A program made the position numbers and the translations under genes. A stretch of 64,000 nucleotides of DNA from Vulcanimicrobiota bacterium (lineage in GTDB: Bacteria; Vulcanimicrobiota; Vulcanimicrobiia; Vulcanimicrobiales; Vulcanimicrobiaceae). The stretch is taken from NCBI GenBank assembly GCA_003151115.1, contig PLWS01000002.1:620001-684000 (forward strand), written 5' to 3'. Positions 8,834 to 18,098 of this stretch are shown piece after piece; position 1 is the first letter of the stretch; each line of letters begins with the position of its first letter. Under the pieces are notes generated by a model that was not told the DNA's origin, did not search any database, and saw nothing but the letters and a program-made list of their open reading frames with translations.

Positions 8834-10236
8834 TCGATGAACTGAGGCCGTATCCGGCTATGAAACCCTCTGGCAAATCGTGGCTCGGTCGCGTCCCCGA
8901 GGCGTGGATGATTTTACCGAACCGTGCGCTCTTTGGTGAGATCAAGGACCGAGGGCACGAATCGGAAGAGATGCTCTCTGTCTTGATTAGCCGGGGTGTA
9001 ATTCGACAGTCGGCGTTGATCGAGGATAGTAGCAAAAAGGACGGGTCGAACCAGGATCGGAGCAAGTATAAGCTTGTTGTTCCGGGCGATATTGTATATA
9101 ACAAGATGCGAGCGTGGCAGGGCGCAATCGGCGCGTCGGAGTTGCGAGGCATCGTCAGCCCTGCGTATGTCGTTATCCGATCTCGTGCAGTAGAGTCCGA
9201 TTCTCGTTACTTCCACTATCTTTTTAGGACCCCGTCGTTCGCGGCTGAAGCGCAGAGATGGTCATATGGAATTACTTCGGACCAATGGAGTTTGCGTCCA
9301 GAGCAATTCAAAGAGATTTACTGCTGCGTCCCCCCTATTTCCGAACAGAAAGACATCGTTGCCTTTCTCGATCATGCGGACCGGCAGATTCAGCGATACA
9401 TTAGAGCGAAGCGAAAGCTCATCGCTCTTCTGAACGAGCAAAAGCAAGCCACCATCGACCGGGCAGTTTCGCGCGGCCTAGATCCGAGCGTGCGCCTGAA
9501 GCCGTCTGGCCTCGAGTGGCTCGGCGACGTACCAGAGAATTGGGAGGTGAAGAAGTTACGCTTCTTGTTTCGATACGTTAAGGGTCGCCGCGCCGGCGAC
9601 CTCACTAATGAGTACATTGGTAAGAACCCCGGGTCATATCCCGTCTATAGCGGCCAGACTGAGGATCAGGGCATAATGGGATACATTGACTCTTACGAGT
9701 TTGACTTCTCATCTCCGGTCATCTTCGTCTCGACGGTTGGCGCTCGAGCTATGTCTACTAGGCTTGTACACGGCAGGTTTAGCCTCTCGCAAAATTGTGC
9801 GCTAATCATTCCAAGAACCTCGGATGTGCATCCCCTCTTCTATGAGAATGTTTTCCAACGGCTGTTTGCTAACGAGAGGGCGAGCATTTCGTTGATCATG
9901 CAACCTTCACTAAGGTTTTCTGACCTCAACCGTTTTTATGTTCCGCATCCACCGGTAACTGAACAGGCGGAGATTGCTCGCTACCTCGCGCACGCCAGCG
10001 GGGACCTTGACCGCGCAGTCACATCCGCCACTCGTGAGATTGGACTGTTACAAGAATTTCGAACCCGGCTCATCTGTGACGTCGTAACGGGTAAGGTTGA
10101 CGTGCGCGAAGCGGCAGTGCCGCGCCATGATGAAAGCGAACCGGCCGAATCGCTCGACGAAGCCGAGAATATGTTTGAAATAGCTCGCGCCGAGGTGGGC
10201 GGCGACGACCATGAAGTCAACGAGTCTGTCGCATGA
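8830..10236 (+). CDS. hsdS: Type I restriction-modification system specificity subunit
   Basis: Two TRD-like halves, each beginning K-P-S-G-x-x-W-L-G-x-V-P-E-x-W; located between hsdM and hsdR. Confidence 0.93.
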   Translation: MIDELRPYPAMKPSGKSWLGRVPEAWMILPNRALFGEIKDRGHESEEMLSVLISRGVIRQSALIEDSSKKDGSNQDRSKYKLVVPGDIVYNKMRAWQGAIGASELRGIVSPAYVVIRSRAVESDSRYFHYLFRTPSFAAEAQRWSYGITSDQWSLRPEQFKEIYCCVPPISEQKDIVAFLDHADRQIQRYIRAKRKLIALLNEQKQATIDRAVSRGLDPSVRLKPSGLEWLGDVPENWEVKKLRFLFRYVKGRRAGDLTNEYIGKNPGSYPVYSGQTEDQGIMGYIDSYEFDFSSPVIFVSTVGARAMSTRLVHGRFSLSQNCALIIPRTSDVHPLFYENVFQRLFANERASISLIMQPSLRFSDLNRFYVPHPPVTEQAEIARYLAHASGDLDRAVTSATREIGLLQEFRTRLICDVVTGKVDVREAAVPRHDESEPAESLDEAENMFEIARAEVGGDDHEVNESVA

Positions 10237-13184
10237 CCACCGACACGACCGAAAAGGGGCTCGAAAGCCTAATTGTTGCTGGCCTGACTGAACGCGACTG
10301 GTGTGCGGGTTCACCAAATGATTACGACCGAGCCTGGACGATCGATCTTTCGCAATTTCGTGCGTTTTGCACGGAAACCCAAGAGCATCTGAGCGCCGCT
10401 CTAGATCTTGAAAACGATAGCCCCATTAGGCAAAAATTCCTAGCGCGGTTGCAAGGCGAAATCAGCAAACGAGGGATTATCGATGTGCTACGTAAGGGCG
10501 TTAAGCACGGCCAGCACGAGATAGCATTGTTCTACGGTGCACCTTCGCCCGGAAACGCCAAAGCCGAAGAACGTTTCCGGGCAAACCGTTTCTCGGTGAC
10601 GCGCCAATTGCGGTATAGTGGTGACGAAACCGCTCTAGCGCTAGATCTCGTACTGTTCGTCAACGGTTTACCAATCGCTACCTTCGAATTGAAGAACAAT
10701 CTCACGAAACAGACAGTTGACGATGCGGTAGAGCAATACAAGCGAGATCGCGATCCTCGGGAAAAGATTTTTGAGTTTGGTCGCTGCGTTGCGCACTTCG
10801 CCGTTGACGAGGCAGAAGTGCGCTACTGCACGCATCTGAAGGGCAAAGCGTCGTGGTTCTTGCCCTTCAATCAAGGGTGGAACGAGGGTGCCGGTAATCC
10901 GCCCAATCCGGACGGCCTAAAGACCGAGTTCCTATGGAAGCGTATCCTGACGCTCGATGGCCTGGCCGATATCCTCGAAAACTATACCGAAATCGTTGAG
11001 GAGATCGACAGGAAAACAGGCCGAAAAAAGCGTGTCTTGATTTTCCCTCGATATCATCAGTTGGACGTGGTTCGGAAGCTTCTGGCGCACAGCGAGCAAC
11101 ATGGCGCCGGTCATCGGTACCTCGTTGAGCACTCCGCCGGTAGTGGAAAATCAAACTCAATCGCGTGGCTTTCTCGGCAATTGATCGGTTTGCGGTCTGG
11201 GGAGCAAGAGATATTCGATTCTATTATTGTGGTTACCGATCGTCGGCTTCTCGATGATCAAATACATCAAACCGTAAAACAGTTCGCGCAAGTCGGTGCA
11301 ACGGTCGGACACGCGGACCGATCGGGGGACTTGCGGCGCTTCATCGAGAGCGGCAAAAAAATAATCATTACGACCGTGCAAAAGTTTCCTTTTGTCCTCG
11401 AAGATATTGGGAACGAGCATCGCGATCGGCGTTTTGCGATTATCATCGACGAAGCTCATTCCAGTCAGGGTGGCAAGGCAGCGGCGGCAGTTAATATGGC
11501 GCTGGGTGCTGGCGGCAATGCGGAGCAAGACGAGACAATCGAGGACACAGTCAATCGTATCGTGGCGTCTCGCAAGCTCTTGCCCAATGCAAGCTATTTC
11601 GCGTTTACCGCAACACCGAAAGACAGGACATTAGAAATATTCGGTGAGGCAGCGCCTAACGGCCCGAAAATTAAGCATACGCCATTCCATAGCTATACAA
11701 TGAAACAGGCGATTCAGGAAGGCTTCATTTTAGACGTCATCCGAAACTATACGCCTGTAAACAGCTATTACCGTCTAGAAAAAAGAATCGAAGGAGATCC
11801 GGAATTCGACGTTAGGCGCGCAAGGAAGAAGCTGCGACGCTATGTCGAGCGACATGACCATGCAATCCAGCTGAAAGCTGAGATCATGGTAGATCACTTC
11901 CACGAAAGCGTCTTGGCTGTGAACAAGATTGGCGGAGAGGCGCGAGCGATGATCGTGACGAGTGGTGTCGAACCCGCCATTCGATATTTCCACGCTATTA
12001 GCGACTACCTACGCGAGCGAAAGAGTCCTTACAAAGCCATTGTGGCGTTTTCGGATGAGCACGAATATCGGGGCAGATCTGTAACCGAAGCCTCCCTAAA
12101 CGGGTTCGCCTCCAACAAGATTGCCGACAAGATTCAAGAACATCCATATCGCTTCTTGGTTTGCGCCGACAAATTTCAGACCGGCTACGATGAGCCACTG
12201 CTTCACACAATGTACGTTGACAAGCCGCTTTCCGGGATAAGGGCGGTGCAAACGCTATCTAGGCTCAACCGAGCCCAACCTCAAAAATATGACACATTCG
12301 TACTCGATTTTCAGAATAACATCGACACAATCTCCGAAGCGTTCGAACCGTATTATCGGACGACAATTCTCAGCGACGGGACTGACCCCAACAAGCTACA
12401 TGATCTAAAAAGCGCACTTGATGACTCTGAAGTGTACAGCGCTTCCCAAATAGACGAATTCGTTGCTTTGTACTTAGGTGGGGCTGATCGCGATCGACTA
12501 GATCCGATTCTCGATGCTTGCGTCGCTACCTATAAAGAACAACTCGACGAAGATCGACAAGTGGAATTCAAGGGAAAATCGAAAATATTCACGCGCACGT
12601 ACAGCTTTCTAGCATCGATCTTGCCCTTCACAAACACCGATTGGGAAAAGCTCTCGATTTTCTTGAATTTTCTCGTGTTGAAGCTTCCGGCACCCAAGGA
12701 AGAAGATCTATCAAAAGGCATTTTGGAAACCATCGATATGGACAGTTACCGTGTTGAAATGTTGGCTGCTGAGAAGATAGAGCATGCAGATGCAGCCGGT
12801 GAGATCGATCCCAAACAACCGGGAGGCGTAGGCCGCAAGCCAGAGTCTCAGCTGGACCGATTGTCGAATATTCTAAAGACGTTCAATGATGAGTACGGCA
12901 ACATTGAGTGGAAGGATGCTGACCGTGTACGGGAATTGATTACTCGCCAAATTCCTCAGAAGGTCTCCGCTGATGCCGCCTACCAAAATGCGAGGGAGAA
13001 TTCTGACAAACAAAACGCTCGCATCGAGCACGACAAAGCCCTTGCTCGGGTAATTGTGAGCGTGATGAAAGACGACACCGAACTTTTCAAACAGTTTAGC
13101 GACAACCCACAGTTCAAGCGTTGGCTTGCAGACACGGTTTTTGGGCTCACTTACGAGCGAGAGCCTCAGCGCACCGGACGTTAG
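10233..13184 (+). CDS. hsdR: Type I restriction endonuclease subunit R
   Basis: HSAGSGKSNSIAWL (Walker A), IIIDEAHSSQGG (DEAH box), FAFTATPKDRTLEIFG, KFQTGYDEPLLHTMYVDKPL. Confidence 0.96.
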   Translation: MTTDTTEKGLESLIVAGLTERDWCAGSPNDYDRAWTIDLSQFRAFCTETQEHLSAALDLENDSPIRQKFLARLQGEISKRGIIDVLRKGVKHGQHEIALFYGAPSPGNAKAEERFRANRFSVTRQLRYSGDETALALDLVLFVNGLPIATFELKNNLTKQTVDDAVEQYKRDRDPREKIFEFGRCVAHFAVDEAEVRYCTHLKGKASWFLPFNQGWNEGAGNPPNPDGLKTEFLWKRILTLDGLADILENYTEIVEEIDRKTGRKKRVLIFPRYHQLDVVRKLLAHSEQHGAGHRYLVEHSAGSGKSNSIAWLSRQLIGLRSGEQEIFDSIIVVTDRRLLDDQIHQTVKQFAQVGATVGHADRSGDLRRFIESGKKIIITTVQKFPFVLEDIGNEHRDRRFAIIIDEAHSSQGGKAAAAVNMALGAGGNAEQDETIEDTVNRIVASRKLLPNASYFAFTATPKDRTLEIFGEAAPNGPKIKHTPFHSYTMKQAIQEGFILDVIRNYTPVNSYYRLEKRIEGDPEFDVRRARKKLRRYVERHDHAIQLKAEIMVDHFHESVLAVNKIGGEARAMIVTSGVEPAIRYFHAISDYLRERKSPYKAIVAFSDEHEYRGRSVTEASLNGFASNKIADKIQEHPYRFLVCADKFQTGYDEPLLHTMYVDKPLSGIRAVQTLSRLNRAQPQKYDTFVLDFQNNIDTISEAFEPYYRTTILSDGTDPNKLHDLKSALDDSEVYSASQIDEFVALYLGGADRDRLDPILDACVATYKEQLDEDRQVEFKGKSKIFTRTYSFLASILPFTNTDWEKLSIFLNFLVLKLPAPKEEDLSKGILETIDMDSYRVEMLAAEKIEHADAAGEIDPKQPGGVGRKPESQLDRLSNILKTFNDEYGNIEWKDADRVRELITRQIPQKVSADAAYQNARENSDKQNARIEHDKALARVIVSVMKDDTELFKQFSDNPQFKRWLADTVFGLTYEREPQRTGR

Positions 13185-13657
13185 CACCACACTGTACAGT
13201 ATCCCTAGGCAAATCCGGCGGGATATATCCTAACGCGCGCAAAACGTCCGGTCGCCTTCTACCCGAGCGCGGCATGGTTTGTTTTCGCCGTAGAATAAGA
13301 AAATACTCAAAGCATACAGGGGTCTGCCGTGTATTTACGGGAGCGCGGAGAGTGAATAACGGCGGCATGGTAAACGAAACGAAGGCCACCGCATTCGACG
13401 AAGCACCTGGAGCGGGTGCGAATCCGCCTGTTGGTTCGACGAAAAGCGCGAACGGATGCTCACACTCATATCCTTATTCATGGAGCCAACTTGCCGCGCG
13501 ATTTTGCGAGCGTTAATATGGAAGCGCGACGCCACGCACTTTCCGGCACTCCCCTATTTGACTGCGTGACCGGATTCCCGGATAATCGCGCCAGGGCGTC
13601 CGGGCCCATCCAAGGACCTTGGACCAGTGGATCGCGCCGATGGGAGTGGCGCATCGA

Positions 13658-14314
13658 ATGGCCGTAACTCAGCATCTGTGGGCGATGGCAACCGACCCGG
13701 CATGGCACAGCGCGATCGCAGCGTGGGCCATTTTCGTTGTGACGGCGATCGCGGCCGGCTATGGCGTACCGGCGGCCCTTGCGGCGGCGAAGACATTTCG
13801 GCTAGAGTCTGAGCCGGTAATTCTCGTTCGTCAATTGGGGCGCGAGGAGACACCTCCACACGATCCCGCGAGGCTCTTGAATGACTTCGTTGTTGATGGA
13901 ACTCCTTTGCTCCGCGATGGCGTCACCTTGCGGGAGGGCAGAGATAGCGACAGTACGCATCCAAATATGCAAGCCTCCTTGAACAAGAGCGTTGTTTTTG
14001 AACTGCACAACGCGGGTCGCTCGCCGGCGCTCCTGGTTGAGATTCCGTTCAAGGTAACGGTTCCGACGTTTCTCCCGGAACGCGACGCCGATAATATGAC
14101 CCCTGAAGTCGGAACGCAGCACGGTTCCGGATTGATCACACTTCCGGGAATTGGCGCCGGCGAGTCAGTTTATGTGCTGCTCCAGAACTTGAGTGGAAAT
14201 GAGGCAACGCTGACCGCTGAAGAAGTTGGACATTACGTTCGAATTGAAGATCGCGGGCGTAAAGCATCGGATCTCGCCGTCGTCGCCGTCCGCCCCTTTC
14301 ATTTGCACGCGTAG
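13658..14314 (+). CDS. Hypothetical membrane-anchored protein
   Basis: N-terminal TM segment IAAWAIFVVTAIAAGYGVPAALAAA, then a soluble domain; located between hsdR and the Shedu-like gene. Confidence 0.65.
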   Translation: MAVTQHLWAMATDPAWHSAIAAWAIFVVTAIAAGYGVPAALAAAKTFRLESEPVILVRQLGREETPPHDPARLLNDFVVDGTPLLRDGVTLREGRDSDSTHPNMQASLNKSVVFELHNAGRSPALLVEIPFKVTVPTFLPERDADNMTPEVGTQHGSGLITLPGIGAGESVYVLLQNLSGNEATLTAEEVGHYVRIEDRGRKASDLAVVAVRPFHLHA

Positions 14315-14341
14315 GGATGATCATTATGAAAGACACTTTCT

Positions 14342-15340
14342 ATGGATGACGGCGCAATAATCGAGCGGAAGTTAGCCCAGTCGGGCAACGTATCTTACGC
14401 CGAGCCTGTGGTAATCCACGAGACTACCGAAAAGACTACGAAATTCGTTCCTTATTCGGTCGCTCGTAGCGCCGGCCACGAGTTCAATGCGAAGATCGAG
14501 TGCCACCTGCGCAGCAAACTGGCGCCGACAAGCATTAGTTTTAACAGTGATGATCTGCGAAAGTTGTATGCTGCGCTGGCCCAATATCAAGCCGTTATGA
14601 CCGACGACTCTGATGGCACTTTCATAAGTTTCAGGATCAAAGACGGGCAGTTATCCGGCGCCGAACCGGAGTCTCTATTCGCTGGAGTCATGGCCCTTCT
14701 CGCAACTCCGTCGATGATTCGGCAAATATCTGAGCGACCTGGTAGCCTGACGGATTCCTTAAGGTCGGCGATGCGCATCGCTGAACTTCGGTCGGCCCTC
14801 GGTGAATTGCGCGCTTACCTTGATAACGACGAGAACAGGGAACACATATATCAAGCGTGGATCGAGCGACATAGTTGGGTGTTTGGTGCCGAGTACCTCG
14901 AAATGGACAAGGTTCGCTCCATCGCCGCTCGCGACAATGTGGATGTTATTGTCGCACGAGCCACTAATGGTTTTCGAGAACTTGTCGAGTTGAAGATACC
15001 CGGTATGAAGGTGCTTAACTATGATCAGAAGCACCGGAACTATTATTTCTCGGCTGAGGTCAGCGAGGCGATTGGGCAGGTTGCACGCTATTTAGAGAAA
15101 TTTGCGGAGTATGCTGCTAATGGACTTGACGATTTTCCGAACGTTATCGCGTTTCATCCAGTTGCAACAATTGTAATTGGTAGGTCAAATGAGTGGAGCC
15201 GCGATCAACACCGCGCTTTGCACAGTCTGAATGCCCACCTTCGAGACATCCAGATAATAACGTTTGACTATCTCCTGCGGCGGGGCGAAAGACTGTTGGA
15301 GATTATCCAATCACCCGCCAAAGATGAGGTCATTGTATAA
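14342..15340 (+). CDS. DUF4263 / Shedu-like anti-phage nuclease (SduA-like)
   Basis: C-terminal REHIYQAWIERHSWVFGAEY...DNVDVIVARATNGFRELVELKIPG...SAEVSEAIGQVARYLEKF matches the D..ExK (PD-(D/E)XK) layout of DUF4263. Confidence 0.75.
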   Translation: MDDGAIIERKLAQSGNVSYAEPVVIHETTEKTTKFVPYSVARSAGHEFNAKIECHLRSKLAPTSISFNSDDLRKLYAALAQYQAVMTDDSDGTFISFRIKDGQLSGAEPESLFAGVMALLATPSMIRQISERPGSLTDSLRSAMRIAELRSALGELRAYLDNDENREHIYQAWIERHSWVFGAEYLEMDKVRSIAARDNVDVIVARATNGFRELVELKIPGMKVLNYDQKHRNYYFSAEVSEAIGQVARYLEKFAEYAANGLDDFPNVIAFHPVATIVIGRSNEWSRDQHRALHSLNAHLRDIQIITFDYLLRRGERLLEIIQSPAKDEVIV

Positions 15341-15358
15341 GAAAGTGCGGAACTGAAT

Positions 15359-15499
15359 ATGACGCCACGTTACCCTTATGTAATTACTGCGCTGGTCTTG
15401 GCGGCATTCGCCGCCGGCGCAGGAAGTGGTGCGAGCGCAGTTTGGCTGGCGTTACCTGTCGGCTCCTTGCAACCCGATTGGCGTCGCACTTACAAATAG
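15359..15499 (+). CDS. Putative small membrane protein (46 aa)
   Basis: MTPRYPYVITALVLAAFAAGAGSGASAVWLALPVGSLQPDWRRTYK; absent from ORF track because of length. Confidence 0.3.
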   Translation: MTPRYPYVITALVLAAFAAGAGSGASAVWLALPVGSLQPDWRRTYK

Positions 15500-15581
15500 T
15501 CAAGTTGCGGTGATTTGCGCAAATGAAGCGCGCGTCTATCTCAGGGACCGGTAAGAGCATCGGAAGGGGCGCGGCATCTGG

Positions 15582-16283
15582 ATGAGCATTCCGACGATCC
15601 TGGGCGGGGAGATACTCTTAATGTTCGGGCTCTTTATGGGATCAATCGGAGCCGCGCTTCTGGGACTGGAATCCTTAGGCGTTCAGGATTTGCTCGCGAA
15701 CATGAATGCCGGTGAGCAGTTTATCACGCGCTTAACGCGAATCGGGTTCACAGCCTATTTAAACAATGTGGTCCTATTTTTCGTAATCAGCGCGGTCGGT
15801 GCTATAGGGATATATGTGATCACCAATAGCGTGGTCGACGCGCTATTGTTTGGGCCGTTGACCTACTTTCTGTGGCGATTGTCGACATGGTTCAATGATT
15901 ATACAATGATATGGGCTACAGCCGGTTACAAGTTCATCGGGAATGCTACGAAAGCCTTACCGTTTTTCCCGTGGGGCCTTCTTGGGTATATCCTGATAAT
16001 GGCGCCGGCGACGATCATACTCGTCGCTGTGTTTTTGTTCAGAGTTTCCGCGAGGTTCGCCACTGTGATCCCAGTGTTTTTTGTCAACGAGCGGCTCATC
16101 ATGCCATGGCTGGAAAAATGCCTTCAGGCCACCGCCGAATGGCTTGAGACACAGCAGCGTTGGCACTTGAAGCGGTTCGCGTTCACGGGGATGTTATTAC
16201 TAGTTTGTGGATTCATGTATCAACTCTTCGGAACCATAATTCTCACCATTGCAAGCACTTCGCAGCCCCAGGTACCAAAATGA
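15582..16283 (+). CDS. Hypothetical multi-pass membrane protein
   Basis: 233 aa with about five hydrophobic segments; no family recognised. Confidence 0.65.
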   Translation: MSIPTILGGEILLMFGLFMGSIGAALLGLESLGVQDLLANMNAGEQFITRLTRIGFTAYLNNVVLFFVISAVGAIGIYVITNSVVDALLFGPLTYFLWRLSTWFNDYTMIWATAGYKFIGNATKALPFFPWGLLGYILIMAPATIILVAVFLFRVSARFATVIPVFFVNERLIMPWLEKCLQATAEWLETQQRWHLKRFAFTGMLLLVCGFMYQLFGTIILTIASTSQPQVPK

Positions 16284-16392
16284 ATTTTCCACATCCGTTG
16301 TTGGTTGCGGGGGCGACGTGGATGATCTGACGAGCAAGGTCGACGACATTGAAGCTAGGGTTAGCGATCTCGAAAGCCGTTGAATTCTGAAC

Positions 16393-16438
16393 GCGACATA
16401 GCCGCCTCGCTCCCGGCACAGGGGGGGGCGGCTGTGTC
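16393..16438 (+). repeat. Stem-loop repeat upstream of AbiTii-like gene (copy 1)
   Basis: GCGACATAGCCGCCTCGCTCCCGGCACAGGGGGG...GGCGGCTGTGTC hairpin; the 34-bp element recurs at 17563-17596. Confidence 0.65.
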
Positions 16439-16478
16439 TTCGGCAGCCCTTAATCAAACCGTTCGCGAACATGGCACA

Positions 16479-17504
16479 ATGACCGAAAAGCAGAGCGAAT
16501 ACTGCATAGGGCTCGTGAAATCGGCCTTGGATGATCTCGAAGCCGAAAATGCCCGCTTAAGCGCCGTCATACGAAAATGCCTTCGCATCGCGCGTTTGCG
16601 AAACGACTTTGATAATTTGTGGTGGCTCAATTATGAATTGTTAGACTTGAGCACGGACAATCGCATCGCAGTGCAAGAATTTGCATCGAAAGAACTTTCT
16701 CCCCATTACACTCGCGACCTATTTGAACAGCGCGCCAAAGAGTACGAGGACGCTTTTGTTGCAGAGCGCAAGTTTCCCGATTTGCAATCCGCAGCTACGA
16801 AAAAGCCAAAACTATTAAACCAGAATGAAAGCATAGAAATCATCGAATCACGGATCGCGTCGCTTGAGGCAGACTTGTTCGGACCCCCGGCACCTCATAA
16901 TCAGGGAGTCGCTCGTATGCTGCGACAACAACAAATTAACAACCTCAAAAAAATTGTGGCGCGCGTTTCTCAGCGCGTTCACACGTTCTTAAGTCTAACG
17001 GAAGCGCAGTTGCTCGCCGGCCAAGTTAATGCCGACATATTCGAAAGGAATAGAGAATACGTTGACTCCCAGCTAAAGAAAATTGCGCCCGATGCTCTCG
17101 AAAAATTCGCTGCTGTTTATAAACGGGTTGAAGAGGGCGAAGAGGAGGCAAAAAGTCAGGCGCTGCTGTCGTGCAGACGTATTCTAAAATGCGTTGCGGA
17201 CGCTGTATATCCGGCATCCAACGCCGCCGTCGTCGGCTCTGATGGTCTATCCCGAGTATTGACGGAGGACGGGTACATTGCACGACTTTGGCAATTCGTT
17301 TTTGAGCGTCTAGGGCAGACGACATCCAGCAAACTCATAAAGGTTCAGATCGAGGACCTCGGCCACCGCATAGATCGTGTATACGATCTAGCGAACAAAG
17401 GTACTCACGTCACTGTGTCAGATTTCGAACTGGACCAATGCGCGAGCCAAACATATCTTCTGGTCGGTGATCTTTTACGCATCCACGATCAAGGCGCGGC
17501 CTAG
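16479..17504 (+). CDS. AbiTii-domain protein with possible HEPN-like C-terminus
   Basis: N-term VKSALDDLEAENARLSAVIRKCLRIARLRNDFDNLWWLNYEL resembles the AbiTii domain; C-term RVYDLANKGTHVTVSDFELDQCASQTYLLVGDLLRI. Confidence 0.6.
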   Translation: MTEKQSEYCIGLVKSALDDLEAENARLSAVIRKCLRIARLRNDFDNLWWLNYELLDLSTDNRIAVQEFASKELSPHYTRDLFEQRAKEYEDAFVAERKFPDLQSAATKKPKLLNQNESIEIIESRIASLEADLFGPPAPHNQGVARMLRQQQINNLKKIVARVSQRVHTFLSLTEAQLLAGQVNADIFERNREYVDSQLKKIAPDALEKFAAVYKRVEEGEEEAKSQALLSCRRILKCVADAVYPASNAAVVGSDGLSRVLTEDGYIARLWQFVFERLGQTTSSKLIKVQIEDLGHRIDRVYDLANKGTHVTVSDFELDQCASQTYLLVGDLLRIHDQGAA

Positions 17505-17562
17505 TATCGTTAGCAAGGTTCCCAAGTGCGTACGTATTTGCCGCCCTAGCCACTCGCGATAA

Positions 17563-17596
17563 GCGACACAGCCGCCCGGCTCCCGGCACAGGGGGG
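17563..17596 (+). repeat. Direct repeat downstream of AbiTii-like gene (copy 2)
   Basis: GCGACACAGCCGCCCGGCTCCCGGCACAGGGGGG; near-identical to 16393-16426. Confidence 0.65.
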
Positions 17597-17716
17597 CCTC
17601 GTTTTCCCGGCTCCTGGCTCCTATCCCCTCGTGACGGTGCCCTCTCCAATCGGCTGACGCATCACCTCGCGACCCACCATGCTGGTCAATCGGAACTGAC
17701 CACCATTTGACCACGA

Positions 17717-17980
17717 CTACCGTTGTGTCTTTTGAAGAAGTCTCTTAAGAAATTGCACTGGTTCAATGTTGAGGTATGACAGAACCTCGATAAGTTCTAC
17801 TACGTCAAGTCGCCGCTCGCCAGTTTCAATTTTCGAAACGAATGACTGCGGCTTGCCGAGCATTCTCGAAAGCCGAACTTGTGTGAAGCCAGCCTTCATC
17901 CGCTCTTCGGCTAGCATCCTTCGAAGGCGCTTGTATCGCTCCGAATAAATCGATTTGGTCAACGGGTGTTTCCCACACAC
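17717..17980 (-). CDS. XRE-family HTH regulator
   Basis: MLAEERMKAGFTQVRLSRMLGKPQSFVSKIETGERRLDVVELIEVLSYL. Confidence 0.9.
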   Translation of the reverse strand: MCGKHPLTKSIYSERYKRLRRMLAEERMKAGFTQVRLSRMLGKPQSFVSKIETGERRLDVVELIEVLSYLNIEPVQFLKRLLQKTQR

Positions 17981-17999
17981 TCATTATCAAACCTGATTC

Positions 18000-18023
18000 A
18001 GTATATCCCAATATAGGATACTA
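18000..18023. promoter_or_regulatory. Candidate operator between the divergent XRE gene and the 18099 gene
   Basis: AGTATATCCCAATATAGGATACT, an imperfect inverted repeat in an AT-rich divergent promoter region. Confidence 0.4.
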
Positions 18024-18098
18024 ATTAAGAGTTGGGAATCTACTTGTCTGACGTCTAGGGATGCACCAGAAACGACAATGTGGAGGCGGACACGACAA

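Noticed and set aside
8830-10236. Phase-variable hsdS inversion by the nearby serine recombinase
   Set aside because: No second or partial hsdS and no inverted repeats inside or beside hsdS; recombinase-like sites lie outside the operon.
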